Source of the DNA: Aeromonas bestiarum
GTDB lineage: Bacteria > Pseudomonadota > Gammaproteobacteria > Enterobacterales > Aeromonadaceae
Assembly: GCF_000819745.1 (NCBI RefSeq)
Contig: NZ_CDDA01000032.1
Location: forward strand, 62,001 to 126,000
Length of the DNA: 64,000 nt
Direction: 5' to 3'
The notes under the pieces were generated by a model that did not search any database, had not been told where the DNA came from, and was given only the letters and a program-made list of their open reading frames with translations. Of this stretch, positions 8,528-18,642 are shown piece by piece (the stretch's first letter is position 1; each line of letters opens with the position of its first letter). The position numbers and the translations under genes were made by a program.

Positions 8528-9343
8528 ATGCCCAAGGAAAAGAGCAAGAAACGCCCGCGCCTGGACAAGAAATGCTACGAGCACCACCTCGCCCACCTGC
8601 AGGAGGAGCTGGTCAAGCTGCAGGAGTGGGTCAAGCAGGAGGGGCTGAAAGTGGTGGTGCTGTTCGAGGGACGCGATGCCGCCGGCAAGGGGGGTGTCAT
8701 CAAGGCGATCACCGAGCCCCTCAACCCCCGGGTCTGCCGGGTCACGGCCCTGCCCGCCCCCTCGGATCGGGAGCGATCCCAGTGGTATTTTCAGCGCTAT
8801 GCCGCCCACCTGCCCGCAGCCGGCGAGATGGTGCTGTTCGACCGATCCTGGTACAACCGGGCCGGGGTCGAACGGGTGATGGGCTTTTGCAGCGACAACG
8901 AGTATCGCGAGTTCCTGCGCGCCTGCCCCGAATTCGAACGCATGCTGATCCGCTCGGGGATCACCCTGATCAAATACTGGTTTTCGGTGTCGGACGAAGA
9001 GCAGGAGAAGCGCTTCAAGGAGCGCATCAACACCCCCATCAAGCGCTGGAAGTTCAGCCCCATGGATCTGCAATCCCGTTCGCGCTGGGTGGAGTACTCC
9101 CGCGCCAAGGATGACATGTTCACCTACACGGACACGCAAGACAGTCCTTGGTTCGTGGTGGAGGCGGACGACAAGCGCCGGGCCCGCCTCAACTGCGTCG
9201 CCCACCTGCTCAGCAAGGTGCCCTACGAGGCGATCCACTACGAACCCATCACACTCCCCCCCATCAAGACCGAGGGCTATGAGCGCCCGCCCCTGACCAG
9301 CCAGACCTTCGTGCCCGACATCACGGCCGCGCTGGAGACCTGA
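8528..9343 (+). CDS. ppk2: Polyphosphate kinase 2
   Basis: A 271-residue PPK2-family enzyme that transfers phosphate between polyphosphate and nucleoside diphosphates. The P-loop is seen as FEGRDAAGKGG near residue 45, and the Walker B/lid region as VLFDRSWYNRAGVERVMGF near residue 104. Single-domain length and these motifs fit class I PPK2, but class and nucleotide preference are not certain. A strong AAGGAG lies upstream of the ATG. It is transcribed away from the alpha/beta hydrolase gene, and nothing nearby explains its regulation. Confidence 0.92.
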   Translation: MPKEKSKKRPRLDKKCYEHHLAHLQEELVKLQEWVKQEGLKVVVLFEGRDAAGKGGVIKAITEPLNPRVCRVTALPAPSDRERSQWYFQRYAAHLPAAGEMVLFDRSWYNRAGVERVMGFCSDNEYREFLRACPEFERMLIRSGITLIKYWFSVSDEEQEKRFKERINTPIKRWKFSPMDLQSRSRWVEYSRAKDDMFTYTDTQDSPWFVVEADDKRRARLNCVAHLLSKVPYEAIHYEPITLPPIKTEGYERPPLTSQTFVPDITAALET

Positions 9344-9393
9344 GCAGAGGCCAGGGAGCCAGGCCTGCCGGACGAGCCCCGAACGGCAGGCAA

Positions 9394-9423
9394 TAAAAAG
9401 CCGGTCTTGCGACCGGCAAAAAG
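9394..9423 (-). terminator. Terminator of the malEFGK operon
   Basis: Seven-base perfect arms (GCCGGTC/GACCGGC) with a TTGC loop are followed on the minus strand by TTTTTATT, directly downstream of malK. Confidence 0.85.
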
Positions 9424-9454
9424 GCATTGAATTTATTGGAAAACCTCGGCGCCA

Positions 9455-10591
<1,137 letters not shown>

Positions 10592-10662
10592 GACGAGCTC
10601 CGCTCTTAAATCTGTGCAAATCGTGACGGCGGGGGGAGTCAGCTCCCCCGACCATTAAAACC

Positions 10663-10918
10663 TTAACCTTTCACACCACCAGCAGTGAGGCCGCCGACCA
10701 GCCAGCCCTGTGACAGACCAGCAGGAACACCTTGGTGCTGGCTGTGTGGCGCATGCGGCAACACACTTAACCTTTCACGCCACCGGCAGTGAGGCCACCG
10801 ACCAGCCAGCCCTGCGATAAACCAGCAGGAACACCTTGGTGCTGGCTGTGTGGCGCATGCGGCAACACACTTAACCTTTCACGCCACCGGCAGTGAGTCC
10901 GCCGACCAGCCAGCGCTG
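10663..10918 (-). repeat. Triplicated malG 3' end, exact 104-bp period
   Basis: The malG stop-proximal sequence begins (plus strand) with TTAACCTTTCAC at 10871 and recurs at 10767 and 10663, an exact 104-base period. The two downstream units differ from each other at about six of 104 positions, and their last 50 or so bases are identical. The true malG end is similar for about the first 50-60 bases of the unit only. Each copy re-creates the codons for the [14 protein letters not shown]-terminus, but 104 is not a multiple of three and no start precedes them. Units contain short hairpins such as CCAGCA...TGCTGG in mRNA sense. It fills the malG-malK gap. Confidence 0.9.
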
Positions 10919-11761
10919 CGCCATCAGGAACACCACTGTGATGGGCAGGCCAGACAGCACGGCGGCTGCGGCGAAGTCGCCCCACAGATAGTTCTGCGGA
11001 TAGAGGTATTGCTGGGCACCGACCGCCAGGGTCAGGTTGTTCACATCCTGCAGCAGGATGGAGGCCACGGGCACCTCTGTGATGGTGCCGATGAAGGCCA
11101 GAATGAACACTACCGCCAGTATGGGCACCGACAGGGGCAACAGGATCAGGCGGAATGCCTGCCAGGGGGTCGCACCGTCGATGGCCGCCGCTTCTTCAAG
11201 CGAAGAGTCTATGGTCTCGAAGTAGCCCTTGATGGTCCAGACGTGCAGCGCTATGCCACCCATGTAGGCCAGGATCAGGCCGCCGTGGGTGTTGAGACCC
11301 AGCCAGGGCACATAGTCGCCTATCTTGTTGAACAGCGCATAGATGGCCACCAGCGCCAGCACAGCCGGGAACATCTGGAAGATCAGCATGCCCTGCAATA
11401 TGGTCTGCTTGCCACGAAAGCGCAGGCGGGCAAACGCATAGGCACAGGTGGTCGACAGCGTCACTATCATCAGCGCCGTGATGCACGCGATCTTGATGGA
11501 GTTCCACAGCCAGGTCAGCACGGGGAACGGCGGCGGCGTTATGCTGCCATCGGCGTTGGTGATGGACATGCCGAGCGCCAGCTTCCAGTGATCCAGGGTC
11601 GGATTGGAGGGGATGATCTCCCCCACCGAGAAGTTGCCGTTACGAAACGAGATGGCGATGACCATGATCACCGGGAAGATGATCAGTGCCAGGAAGCCCC
11701 ACATGACCAGGTGGGTTGCCCACACCCGGTATTTGACTGATTTGGGTTGTACGATAGCCAT
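10871..11761 (-). CDS. malG: Maltose ABC transporter permease
   Basis: A 296-residue inner-membrane permease with six predicted transmembrane segments and the EAA loop [22 protein letters not shown], which docks onto MalK. The C-terminus [13 protein letters not shown] is the conserved MalG end that reaches the MalFGK2 substrate path. Length equals the E. coli protein (296). It starts 12 bases after malF and is certainly co-transcribed with it. Its 3' end is duplicated twice downstream. Confidence 0.95.
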   Translation of the reverse strand: MAIVQPKSVKYRVWATHLVMWGFLALIIFPVIMVIAISFRNGNFSVGEIIPSNPTLDHWKLALGMSITNADGSITPPPFPVLTWLWNSIKIACITALMIVTLSTTCAYAFARLRFRGKQTILQGMLIFQMFPAVLALVAIYALFNKIGDYVPWLGLNTHGGLILAYMGGIALHVWTIKGYFETIDSSLEEAAAIDGATPWQAFRLILLPLSVPILAVVFILAFIGTITEVPVASILLQDVNNLTLAVGAQQYLYPQNYLWGDFAAAAVLSGLPITVVFLMAQRWLVGGLTAGGVKG

Positions 11762-11773
11762 TGAGAAGCCTCC

Positions 11774-13426
11774 TTACTGTTGCTTGTCGGCTTTGGACAG
11801 TTTCAGGTTGAGCAGTGCAAGCGCGCCGACGATCAGGAAGATAGCGGTGGCGATGGCACTGGCCAGACCGTAGTCCTGACCACCCGAGCCCTGGAACGCG
11901 ATCCGGTAGGTGTAGTTCACCAACAGGTCCGTGGTACCGGCCGGGGTACTGGCGCCTATGATGTCCGGTGCCCCGTTGGTCAACAACTGTATGAGTACGA
12001 AGTTGTTGAAGTTGAAGGCAAAGGATGCGATCAGCAGCGGTGTGAGCGGCTTCATCAAGAGCGGAACCGTGATCTTGAAGAAGTTCTGCACCGGACCCGC
12101 ACCGTCCATGGCGGACGCCTCATAGAGATCTTCCGGGATGGCTTTGAGCAGGCCCATGCAGAGGATCATCATGTAGGGGTAGCCGAGCCAGGTATTGACG
12201 ATGAGGATCATCACCTTGGCCAGGAAGGGGGTGGTGTACCAGTCCGGCTTGATGCCGAACGCCGCTTCCAGGAACAGGTTGATCTCGCCGAAGTTCTGGT
12301 TGAACAAGCCCTTGAACACCAGGATGGAGATGAAGGCCGGTATCGCGTAGGGCAGGATCAGCATGACCCGGTAGAAGCCGCGACCTCTGAGCTGCTCCCA
12401 CTGCACCAGGCACGCCATCACCATGCCGATGGCCAGGGTGAAGGCCACTGAACCGGCGGAGAAGATCACGGTCCAGACGAAGATCTGCATGAAGGGACCC
12501 TGGATACCCGGGTCTGTCATGATGCGCACGAAGTTTTTCCACCCCACGCTCACCACGAAACCGGGGGCCATGCCCTTGCCGACAAACTGTCCCTGCTCGT
12601 CGATGTATTGATAGAAGCCGGTGTCGCCGTTGGGCAGCATCAGCTCGCCGGTCTGGGTGTCACGCAGCAGGTTGCTGTCCTTGATCACCACGCCGGACTT
12701 GAGCACGGCGCCATCCATCAGACGGGTGTATTGCTGTTTCTGGGCGGCAAACTTGCGCAGGCTGCTCAGGGTCAGGTGAGTGCCGCCATCCGGCAGGACC
12801 AGATCCAGGTCACTCAGGTGAGTACGATGCTCAACGATGGCACGGATCGGGGCGGCCTTGCTGGCCGCTTCGCCAGTGAAGGGCTGCAGTTCGACCACTT
12901 GCTGGGTGCTTTGCACTCGCCCCTCACGGGTCGCCAGCTCACGCGCCTTGTTGTTCATCAGGGAAACAGGTTGACTGATAAAGGATTGGTCGTCCTGTTT
13001 CAGCAGCAGCTGAAACTGATTGTTCTCACCACCCAGCAGGGTGAAATCGAACTCACCGCCCGCCACCTTGTAGCTTTTTTTCAGATGGTAATCCCGCGCC
13101 TGCTCGAGGGAGAGCAAGTTGGATCCCGAATAGTTGGTGAAGGCGATGCCGATCGTGTAGGCAAGAGGGAAGATGATAAACACAACCATGCCAGCCACAC
13201 CGGGGAAGATATAGCGGTGGGCATAGGTCTTCTTGTTCATGAAGACATACAGACCGACGGAGACCACCACCAGATCGAGCAGAGCGAATACCCACTCACC
13301 GCTGGCGTACATCATCACGGCCGCATAACCGTTGAGGATGGCTACCAGAGCAGCGATGGTCCACTTAAGCCAGGTGTGCTTATCCTTCGGACCGGCATAG
13401 GATTCAATAGAAGGTACTACTTCCAT
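11774..13426 (-). CDS. malF: Maltose ABC transporter permease
   Basis: A 550-residue permease partner of MalG. Three N-terminal transmembrane helices (about residues 25-45, 50-65 and 75-95) precede a long periplasmic P2 loop (about 100-300), the MalE-contacting domain typical of enterobacterial MalF, then the permease core with the EAA loop EASAMDGAGPVQNFFKITVPLL. It is somewhat longer than E. coli MalF (514), mainly in the N-terminus and P2. A 75-base gap separates it from malE. Confidence 0.95.
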   Translation of the reverse strand: MEVVPSIESYAGPKDKHTWLKWTIAALVAILNGYAAVMMYASGEWVFALLDLVVVSVGLYVFMNKKTYAHRYIFPGVAGMVVFIIFPLAYTIGIAFTNYSGSNLLSLEQARDYHLKKSYKVAGGEFDFTLLGGENNQFQLLLKQDDQSFISQPVSLMNNKARELATREGRVQSTQQVVELQPFTGEAASKAAPIRAIVEHRTHLSDLDLVLPDGGTHLTLSSLRKFAAQKQQYTRLMDGAVLKSGVVIKDSNLLRDTQTGELMLPNGDTGFYQYIDEQGQFVGKGMAPGFVVSVGWKNFVRIMTDPGIQGPFMQIFVWTVIFSAGSVAFTLAIGMVMACLVQWEQLRGRGFYRVMLILPYAIPAFISILVFKGLFNQNFGEINLFLEAAFGIKPDWYTTPFLAKVMILIVNTWLGYPYMMILCMGLLKAIPEDLYEASAMDGAGPVQNFFKITVPLLMKPLTPLLIASFAFNFNNFVLIQLLTNGAPDIIGASTPAGTTDLLVNYTYRIAFQGSGGQDYGLASAIATAIFLIVGALALLNLKLSKADKQQ

Positions 13427-13501
13427 GCCAATTAACCTTTATAACGCCAAGAGAGATTTGAGAGAGTGGGAGGCCATTGCGGCCTCCCGGGTAGTGCATG
13501 C

Positions 13502-14683
13502 TTACTGAACGATACGCTTGGCAGCGGTATCCAGGGCTTCGTCAACGCTCTGACGGCCGGAGGTCACGTTCTTGAGGGCAGTTTCGAAGGAAGACCAGAA
13601 ACGGCTCATCTCGGGCACGGACGGCATAGGCTCGCCATTCTGGGCGTTTTGCATGGTCGCCTTGATGTTGGCATCGGATTCCAGGGTCTTCTGGAAGGAC
13701 TTCAGTGCCACGGCGCCCAGCGGTTTGTCGGCGTTCACCGGTGCCAGACCGGCGTCGGTCAGCAGATAGTTTTCCAGGAACTCGATGGCCAGATCCTTGT
13801 TCGGGCTGGCGGCGTTGATGGTGGCACCCAATACGCCAACGAAGGCTTTGGCCGGCTTGCCGTTCAGGGTCGGCAGCGGCGCTACGCCGTACTTGATGCC
13901 GCTCTTGTCCAGGTTGCTCCAGGCCCAGGGACCGTTGATCATCATGGCCACTTCGCCCTTGTTGAACTTGGCGTCCATCACACCGTAGTCGATGCCTTTT
14001 TCCAGGTGACCGGATTTGATCATCTCGGAGATGTAGCCCACACCGGCCTTGGCGCCTGCGTTGTTCACGCCGGTATCTTTCACGTCATAACCGGTAGCGG
14101 TTTTCTTGAAGGCGTAGCCACCGTTGGCAGCCACCAGCGGATAGCTGAAATAGGGGGTGTCATAGGCCCACATGATGGCGCGCTTGCCGTTCTTCTTCAG
14201 AGTCTCGTCAATCTTGGCGATCTCTTCGAAGGTCTTCGGCGGCTCAGGCAGCAGATCCTTGTTGTAAATCAGGCTGACGGCTTCCACCGCAACCGGATAA
14301 CCGTAGGTCTTGCCATCGACTGCCATGGCATCCCAGGCGAACTGTTCAAACTTGGCTTTGGTGGCTGCATTCGGGGTCACGGGGACCAGCAGACCGGCCT
14401 TGACCCACTCACCGTAACGGTCGTGAGCCCAGAAGAAGATGTCCGGGCCGTTGCCGGTGGCAGCGGCTTGCTGGAATTTCACTTCCACCTGATCAGGGTG
14501 AGCAACCGTCACCTTGATGCCGGTTTCGGCTTCAAACTTCTTGCCGACTTCAGCCAGACCATTGTATCCCTTGTCACCGTTAATCCAGATGGTCAGTTGA
14601 CCTTCGTCAATGGCGGCGGTGGCAGAGCAAGCCACGCCCAGAGTAGCCAGACCGATCAGGGATGACAGCAATTTCTTTTTCAT
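13502..14683 (-). CDS. malE: Maltose/maltodextrin-binding protein
   Basis: A 393-residue periplasmic binding protein, the receptor for MalFGK2. The signal peptide ends in [11 protein letters not shown], and the mature sequence follows E. coli MalE closely: [32 protein letters not shown], then [11 protein letters not shown], and the C-terminal block [24 protein letters not shown]. It is first in the operon, with an AAGGAAAGG-type Shine-Dalgarno upstream. The region upstream lacks a recognisable MalT box, so its control may differ from E. coli. Confidence 0.97.
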   Translation of the reverse strand: MKKKLLSSLIGLATLGVACSATAAIDEGQLTIWINGDKGYNGLAEVGKKFEAETGIKVTVAHPDQVEVKFQQAAATGNGPDIFFWAHDRYGEWVKAGLLVPVTPNAATKAKFEQFAWDAMAVDGKTYGYPVAVEAVSLIYNKDLLPEPPKTFEEIAKIDETLKKNGKRAIMWAYDTPYFSYPLVAANGGYAFKKTATGYDVKDTGVNNAGAKAGVGYISEMIKSGHLEKGIDYGVMDAKFNKGEVAMMINGPWAWSNLDKSGIKYGVAPLPTLNGKPAKAFVGVLGATINAASPNKDLAIEFLENYLLTDAGLAPVNADKPLGAVALKSFQKTLESDANIKATMQNAQNGEPMPSVPEMSRFWSSFETALKNVTSGRQSVDEALDTAAKRIVQ

Positions 14684-15020
14684 GAGCCTTTCCTTGTATT
14701 AGTTCCGCGCTGTAAGAGCATTGTGTGCGAGATGAATATTATCCCAAGCCGTCACCGCCTCACATGACGCAACTCGCATTTTTGAAATGCAATTACGTAT
14801 TTTCTTCCAGAAAGTTCTGAAAACATTTTCTTATTTCAGGGGGTTATCGCCATTTATTGGCATATTCCTCGCCAAAAATGGAAATTAAATTACCAAATGG
14901 AAATAAAAAAACACGAATGAAAGGGTTTTCACCTCATTGAAAACCCTTTCATGGTGGTTATTCTGTTTAATTTGTTAACAAAGCACCGAGTTGGTTTCGA
15001 TGCGACTTACCCCCTTAAAT
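14684..15020. other. AT-rich malE promoter region
   Basis: About 335 bases, clearly richer in A and T than the flanking genes, lie between malE and the yejK terminator. It must hold the malE promoter. I looked for MalT boxes (GGGGA-G/T-GAGG type) and strong CRP sites on both strands and found none that I would defend. The most conspicuous element is the inverted repeat listed separately. Confidence 0.5.
14917..14952. promoter_or_regulatory. Perfect 14-base inverted repeat upstream of malE
   Basis: ATGAAAGGGTTTTC and its exact complement flank an 8-base loop. It lies about 235 bases upstream of the malE start and beyond the yejK terminator. It could be a dimeric repressor or activator site, or a transcription barrier: on the minus strand a run of seven T follows after five bases. 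Confidence 0.55.
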
Positions 15021-15055
15021 AAAAAGACACCGCAGCGAAGTGCGGTGTCTTTTTG
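15021..15055 (-). terminator. Terminator of yejK
   Basis: Perfect 14-base arms (AAAAAGACACCGCA and complement) around GCGAAG, ending in a run of T on both strands, just downstream of the yejK stop. Confidence 0.9.
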
Positions 15056-15078
15056 CCAAAAGTGGAAAGCAGATCACA

Positions 15079-16140
15079 TTACGACTGGCGCAGCAGCTGA
15101 TCCTTGAGATTGGGCGGCACGCCACGAATGGTCAGGGTGTCGGTCTGGGGATCATAAAACACCCGGCTGTTCAGCAACTTCTGCTCGAAGCTCAGGGTCA
15201 GCCCACCGCCGGATCCGACGAACTTGGTCAGGCCGCGCAGGGTGGAGCGATCGGCGGGGAAGCGATCCTCCAGCTCATACTCCTGGCCGATGAAGCTGTA
15301 AAAATCGAGGTCGTCCTCGCCCGCTTCTTTTGCAGAGAGTTCGGCGGAGAGCTCCTTGATTTCGATCTCTTCACCGGCGCTGGCCTGCTCGGTGCAATAT
15401 TTGAAGACCTGCTTCTTGTAGTCGTTGCGCTCGGCGGGTTCAAGCTGACGGCTGTCGCAATAATCGTCCACCGCCTGCAGCAATCCCTTATTTTGCACCT
15501 TGGCATCCATCCCCTCGCGGGCACCCAGCAGATCCATGAAGAAGTCGCCCAGTTTGCGACCGACCCGCCCCTTGCTGAAGGTGATATATCGGCGAGAATC
15601 TGGCTGGGTTTTCCATTCGGTCAGATCGATGCGGGCCACCAGATTGAGTTTGCCGATATCCAGATAATGGATATGGCGCAAGTCCAGCGCCTCGCTGACG
15701 GTGACGCTTTCCTTGCCTTCCAGCAGGGCAAGCATCAGGTAATCGACCCCGACGTAGTTGTATTTGGCAAACAGCAGCACCCCCTGCTCATCGAGGGCGT
15801 GATCCACCAGGTTTTTCACCAGCAGCTGGGTCATGTTGACCGAGAAGGGCACGAATTCGGTCTGTTCGCCGAGCAGTTGCTCGAGGGCGATGCGAAAGGC
15901 GGGAGAAGGCTGCCTGGGGGCGTCCTCACCGTCGGCCAGCTCGGCGACGGCGGCTTCGGGGTCGGCAAAGAAGCCGAAGCCCTTGCCACCCTTGCCGTTG
16001 TAAATGCGATGCAGCTCCGCCATCAGCCCCTGTACCGCCTCATCGGCAGGCAGGGTCTGGCTGCGGGTGTCGGCGTGAGGTTGACCATCGCCGCCCTGGC
16101 GCAGGGAGTGAAGAATGATCTTGTCGATATCGAGACTCAT
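15079..16140 (-). CDS. yejK: Nucleoid-associated protein YejK (NdpA)
   Basis: A 353-residue member of the NdpA/YejK family (PF04245), nucleoid-associated proteins that bind double-stranded DNA. The N-terminus MSLDIDKIILHSL and internal ELLGEQTEFVPFSV segment are typical, and the C-terminal part carries the DNA-binding region. The frame stays open upstream, but 16140 is the family start and lies in the divergent promoter region shared with yejL. The yejK/yejL/yejM arrangement is the same as in E. coli. Confidence 0.92.
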   Translation of the reverse strand: MSLDIDKIILHSLRQGGDGQPHADTRSQTLPADEAVQGLMAELHRIYNGKGGKGFGFFADPEAAVAELADGEDAPRQPSPAFRIALEQLLGEQTEFVPFSVNMTQLLVKNLVDHALDEQGVLLFAKYNYVGVDYLMLALLEGKESVTVSEALDLRHIHYLDIGKLNLVARIDLTEWKTQPDSRRYITFSKGRVGRKLGDFFMDLLGAREGMDAKVQNKGLLQAVDDYCDSRQLEPAERNDYKKQVFKYCTEQASAGEEIEIKELSAELSAKEAGEDDLDFYSFIGQEYELEDRFPADRSTLRGLTKFVGSGGGLTLSFEQKLLNSRVFYDPQTDTLTIRGVPPNLKDQLLRQS

Positions 16141-16213
16141 GTCACAAAGCCATAGTGTTAGCCGAAAGGGTGAAGTATTATAAGGCGCTTTGAACCGAGA
16201 TGAACCCAAGATT

Positions 16214-16441
16214 ATGCCCATCGTATCAAAGTACACAAACCAGCAATTTGATGACCTGATGAATGACCTGATCACAGTACTGGAGAAGCACAAAGCGCCA
16301 GTCGACCTCAGCCTGATGGTGCTGGGTAACGTGACAACCAATATCATCAACGGCATGGCCCCGGCACAACGCCAGGCGATCACTGAAAAATTTGTCCAGG
16401 CACTGACTTCCTCGGTCGACAATCGCCACGACGCACACTGA
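16214..16441 (+). CDS. yejL: UPF0352 protein YejL
   Basis: A 75-residue protein of unknown function, near-identical in pattern to E. coli YejL: the block [24 protein letters not shown] followed by [11 protein letters not shown] is diagnostic. Start at 16214 gives exactly the E. coli length. The family is a small helical dimer. It precedes yejM by 43 bases and is likely co-transcribed with it. Confidence 0.92.
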   Translation: MPIVSKYTNQQFDDLMNDLITVLEKHKAPVDLSLMVLGNVTTNIINGMAPAQRQAITEKFVQALTSSVDNRHDAH

Positions 16442-16484
16442 ATCGCCGCTTTTTTTTGACGTTTCTCAAAGCAGATGGATCACT

Positions 16485-18335
16485 ATGGTCGAAACCGGCA
16501 ACCCCTATCGTGATAATGTCTCTCGCCTGATCACCTGGGGGCATTGGTTCTCCTTCTTCAACATCATACTGGCCATGCTGATTGCCACCCGCTATCTGGG
16601 GGCGATCAGCTGGCCGTCGACCACGCTCGGCGTGACCTATCTCATCATCAGCTGGATAGGTCACTTCTCGTTTCTGAGCTTTGTCACCTACCTGTTGACT
16701 GTGTTCCCGCTTAGCTTCGTGCTGCCCAAAGAGAAGGCGCTGCGCTTCATTTCGGCCATCATAGCCACCCTGGCGCTGGTGCTGCTGCTCATCGACACCC
16801 AGGTGTTCCAGCTGTTCAAGTTCCACCTGAACGGCCAGGTGTGGCAGTTGCTGCTGGATCAGGCCCAGACAGAGGAGGGCTCGATCTGGAGCATCATCTT
16901 CGTGGCGGTGCCGACCATCTTCCTGCTGCAACTGCTGCTGTCGGCCTATGTGTGGCGCAAGATCAACAAGCGCAAACGCCGCCAGTACGGCAATCAGGTG
17001 GGGCTGGCCCTGCTGGTCTGCTTCATTCTGACCCACGTGGTCAACAGCTGGGCCGATGCCACCCTGTATCAGCCCATCACAATGCAGCGCGCCAACTTCC
17101 CGCTCTCCTATCCCATGACTGCCAAGAGCTTCCTGGCCAAACACGGCTGGCTGGATCTGGATCAGTACGAGAAGAAGGCCGAATCCCAGGACGGCGACAG
17201 CGCGAGCCGCTTGCGCTACCCGCTGCGTCCGCTCAGCGTCAATGCCCCCGTCGAGCACAAGAATCTGCTGATCGTAGTGGTGGACTCGTTGCGAGCCGAC
17301 ATGCTCAACAACATCAACATGCCCAATCTGCAGCGCTATGCGGACAGCCATCTCAACTTCCGTAACCACATGAGTGGCGGCAACGATGATGTGATGGGGA
17401 TGTTCAGCCTCTTCTACGGCCTGCCCGGCCACTATTACGATGACATTCGCAACGACAAGACGCCGCCTGTGCTATTCGACGAGATGCTGCGCCAAGACTA
17501 TCAATTCGGTCTGTTCGGCGCGCTGGAAGATGCGCAAAAGTATCGCCAGAGCATACTCTCGGGCCTGCGCAAGCAGGTGTTCGTCTCAGAGCAAACCGAT
17601 GACAACCAGCTGATTGGCGACTGGCAGCAGTGGCTCGCCAAGCGTTCACCGGACAGACCCTGGTTCTCGCTGGTCTATCTGTCGAGCCCGGGTGATTACC
17701 AGCTGCCGGCCAACATCAAGGGGCCCTTCCAGCCCGAGCTGACCAAGTTCAATCCGGCCACCGCCTATCAGGCCGAGAACCTGCAAAAGCTGGAGAATCG
17801 CTACAAGAACACTGTCTTCTATACCGATCAGTTGCTGGAACAGATGCTGACCCAGCTGCAACAGCAGGGGCTCAATGAGCAGACCATAGTCGTGGTGACC
17901 TCCAACCACGGTCAGGAGTTCAACGAAACCCAGAACAACAGCTGGGGCTATGGCACCAACTACTCGCCCTATCAGGTGCAGGTGCCCTTCGTGCTGGCCT
18001 GGCCGGGCAACGACAGCCTGCCGCAGAGTCAGGTGAGCAGTCACCTGGATCTGGTGCCGACCCTGATGCAGAGCATGCTGGGGGTACGCAATCCGGCGCG
18101 GGACTACAGCATAGGCCGCAACCTGTTCGACACCAGCCCGCGCAACTGGCTGCTGGCGGGAGATCAGCGCGACTTTGCCATCTATCAGGGCAACACCATC
18201 ACCCACTTCAACAAACAGGGTGACTTCGAGTTGCTGGAGCGAAACAGCTACCGACCCATCAAGCACGGCACCCCCGACATGGGCGTCATGATCCAGGTGA
18301 TGAACGAGCTGAACCGCTTCTATCGCGCCCCCTGA
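16485..18335 (+). CDS. yejM: Inner-membrane LPS-sensing protein YejM/LapC/PbgA
   Basis: A 616-residue protein with five N-terminal transmembrane helices (DUF3413 region, residues about 20-190) and a periplasmic sulfatase-like domain. The alkaline-phosphatase-superfamily nucleophile region is VVDSLRADML near residue 265, and a later metal-site segment is TSNHGQEFNE. In E. coli this protein senses lipid A and restrains LapB-FtsH proteolysis of LpxC; the sulfatase domain is catalytically degenerate. A terminator follows directly. Gene order and length match. Confidence 0.95.
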   Translation: MVETGNPYRDNVSRLITWGHWFSFFNIILAMLIATRYLGAISWPSTTLGVTYLIISWIGHFSFLSFVTYLLTVFPLSFVLPKEKALRFISAIIATLALVLLLIDTQVFQLFKFHLNGQVWQLLLDQAQTEEGSIWSIIFVAVPTIFLLQLLLSAYVWRKINKRKRRQYGNQVGLALLVCFILTHVVNSWADATLYQPITMQRANFPLSYPMTAKSFLAKHGWLDLDQYEKKAESQDGDSASRLRYPLRPLSVNAPVEHKNLLIVVVDSLRADMLNNINMPNLQRYADSHLNFRNHMSGGNDDVMGMFSLFYGLPGHYYDDIRNDKTPPVLFDEMLRQDYQFGLFGALEDAQKYRQSILSGLRKQVFVSEQTDDNQLIGDWQQWLAKRSPDRPWFSLVYLSSPGDYQLPANIKGPFQPELTKFNPATAYQAENLQKLENRYKNTVFYTDQLLEQMLTQLQQQGLNEQTIVVVTSNHGQEFNETQNNSWGYGTNYSPYQVQVPFVLAWPGNDSLPQSQVSSHLDLVPTLMQSMLGVRNPARDYSIGRNLFDTSPRNWLLAGDQRDFAIYQGNTITHFNKQGDFELLERNSYRPIKHGTPDMGVMIQVMNELNRFYRAP

Positions 18336-18358
18336 GGCCAAGCCCGCTCGCAATGAAC

Positions 18359-18385
18359 AGCCCGCTCTCGCAGCGGGCTTTTTAT
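18359..18385 (+). terminator. Terminator of yejL-yejM
   Basis: Arms AGCCCGCT/AGCGGGCT with a five-base loop, followed by TTTTTATT, 24 bases after the yejM stop. Confidence 0.9.
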
Positions 18386-18556
18386 TGCGTCTCCGTCAGC
18401 ACAACCTGAAGAGAACACCTCGGCACTCATAGCCAATCGGTGCCTTTCGTCCCCAGTGACCCGCCAGATCGCCTCCCAGACAAACGCAAACGTTCGCCCA
18501 TCCCTTGCTGAGCTTGCTATCAAAAACACCAGTCTGATCAGGATCATAAAAACAAA

Positions 18557-18575
18557 ATGATAATGATTATCAATC
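18557..18575 (+). promoter_or_regulatory. Fur box upstream of the TonB receptor operon
   Basis: AATGATAATGATTATCAAT contains the palindrome GATAATGATTATC, a near-consensus Fur operator. It lies about 70 bases before the receptor start. A second, weaker AT palindrome (AAATAATAATTATTC, about 18623-18637) sits immediately before the start codon and could bind a second Fur dimer. Confidence 0.85.
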
Positions 18576-18642
18576 GTTGATCTGGCTGTACCTCTCTGCA
18601 ATAATCCGCGGCCTTCAGGCTCAAATAATAATTATTCTCAAC

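Noticed and set aside
8104..8568. A minus-strand frame reading through the three repeated start regions
   Set aside because: It is a by-product of the repeat and runs out of frame with the hydrolase; no ribosome site supports it beyond the repeated ones.
10767..10985. A short minus-strand frame ending again in the malG C-terminal residues
   Set aside because: It only exists because of the 104-base repeat; it lacks a start signal and overlaps malG in another frame.
14684..15020. MalT boxes or a CRP site before malE
   Set aside because: I searched by eye on both strands; only fragments with several mismatches appear, too weak to list.
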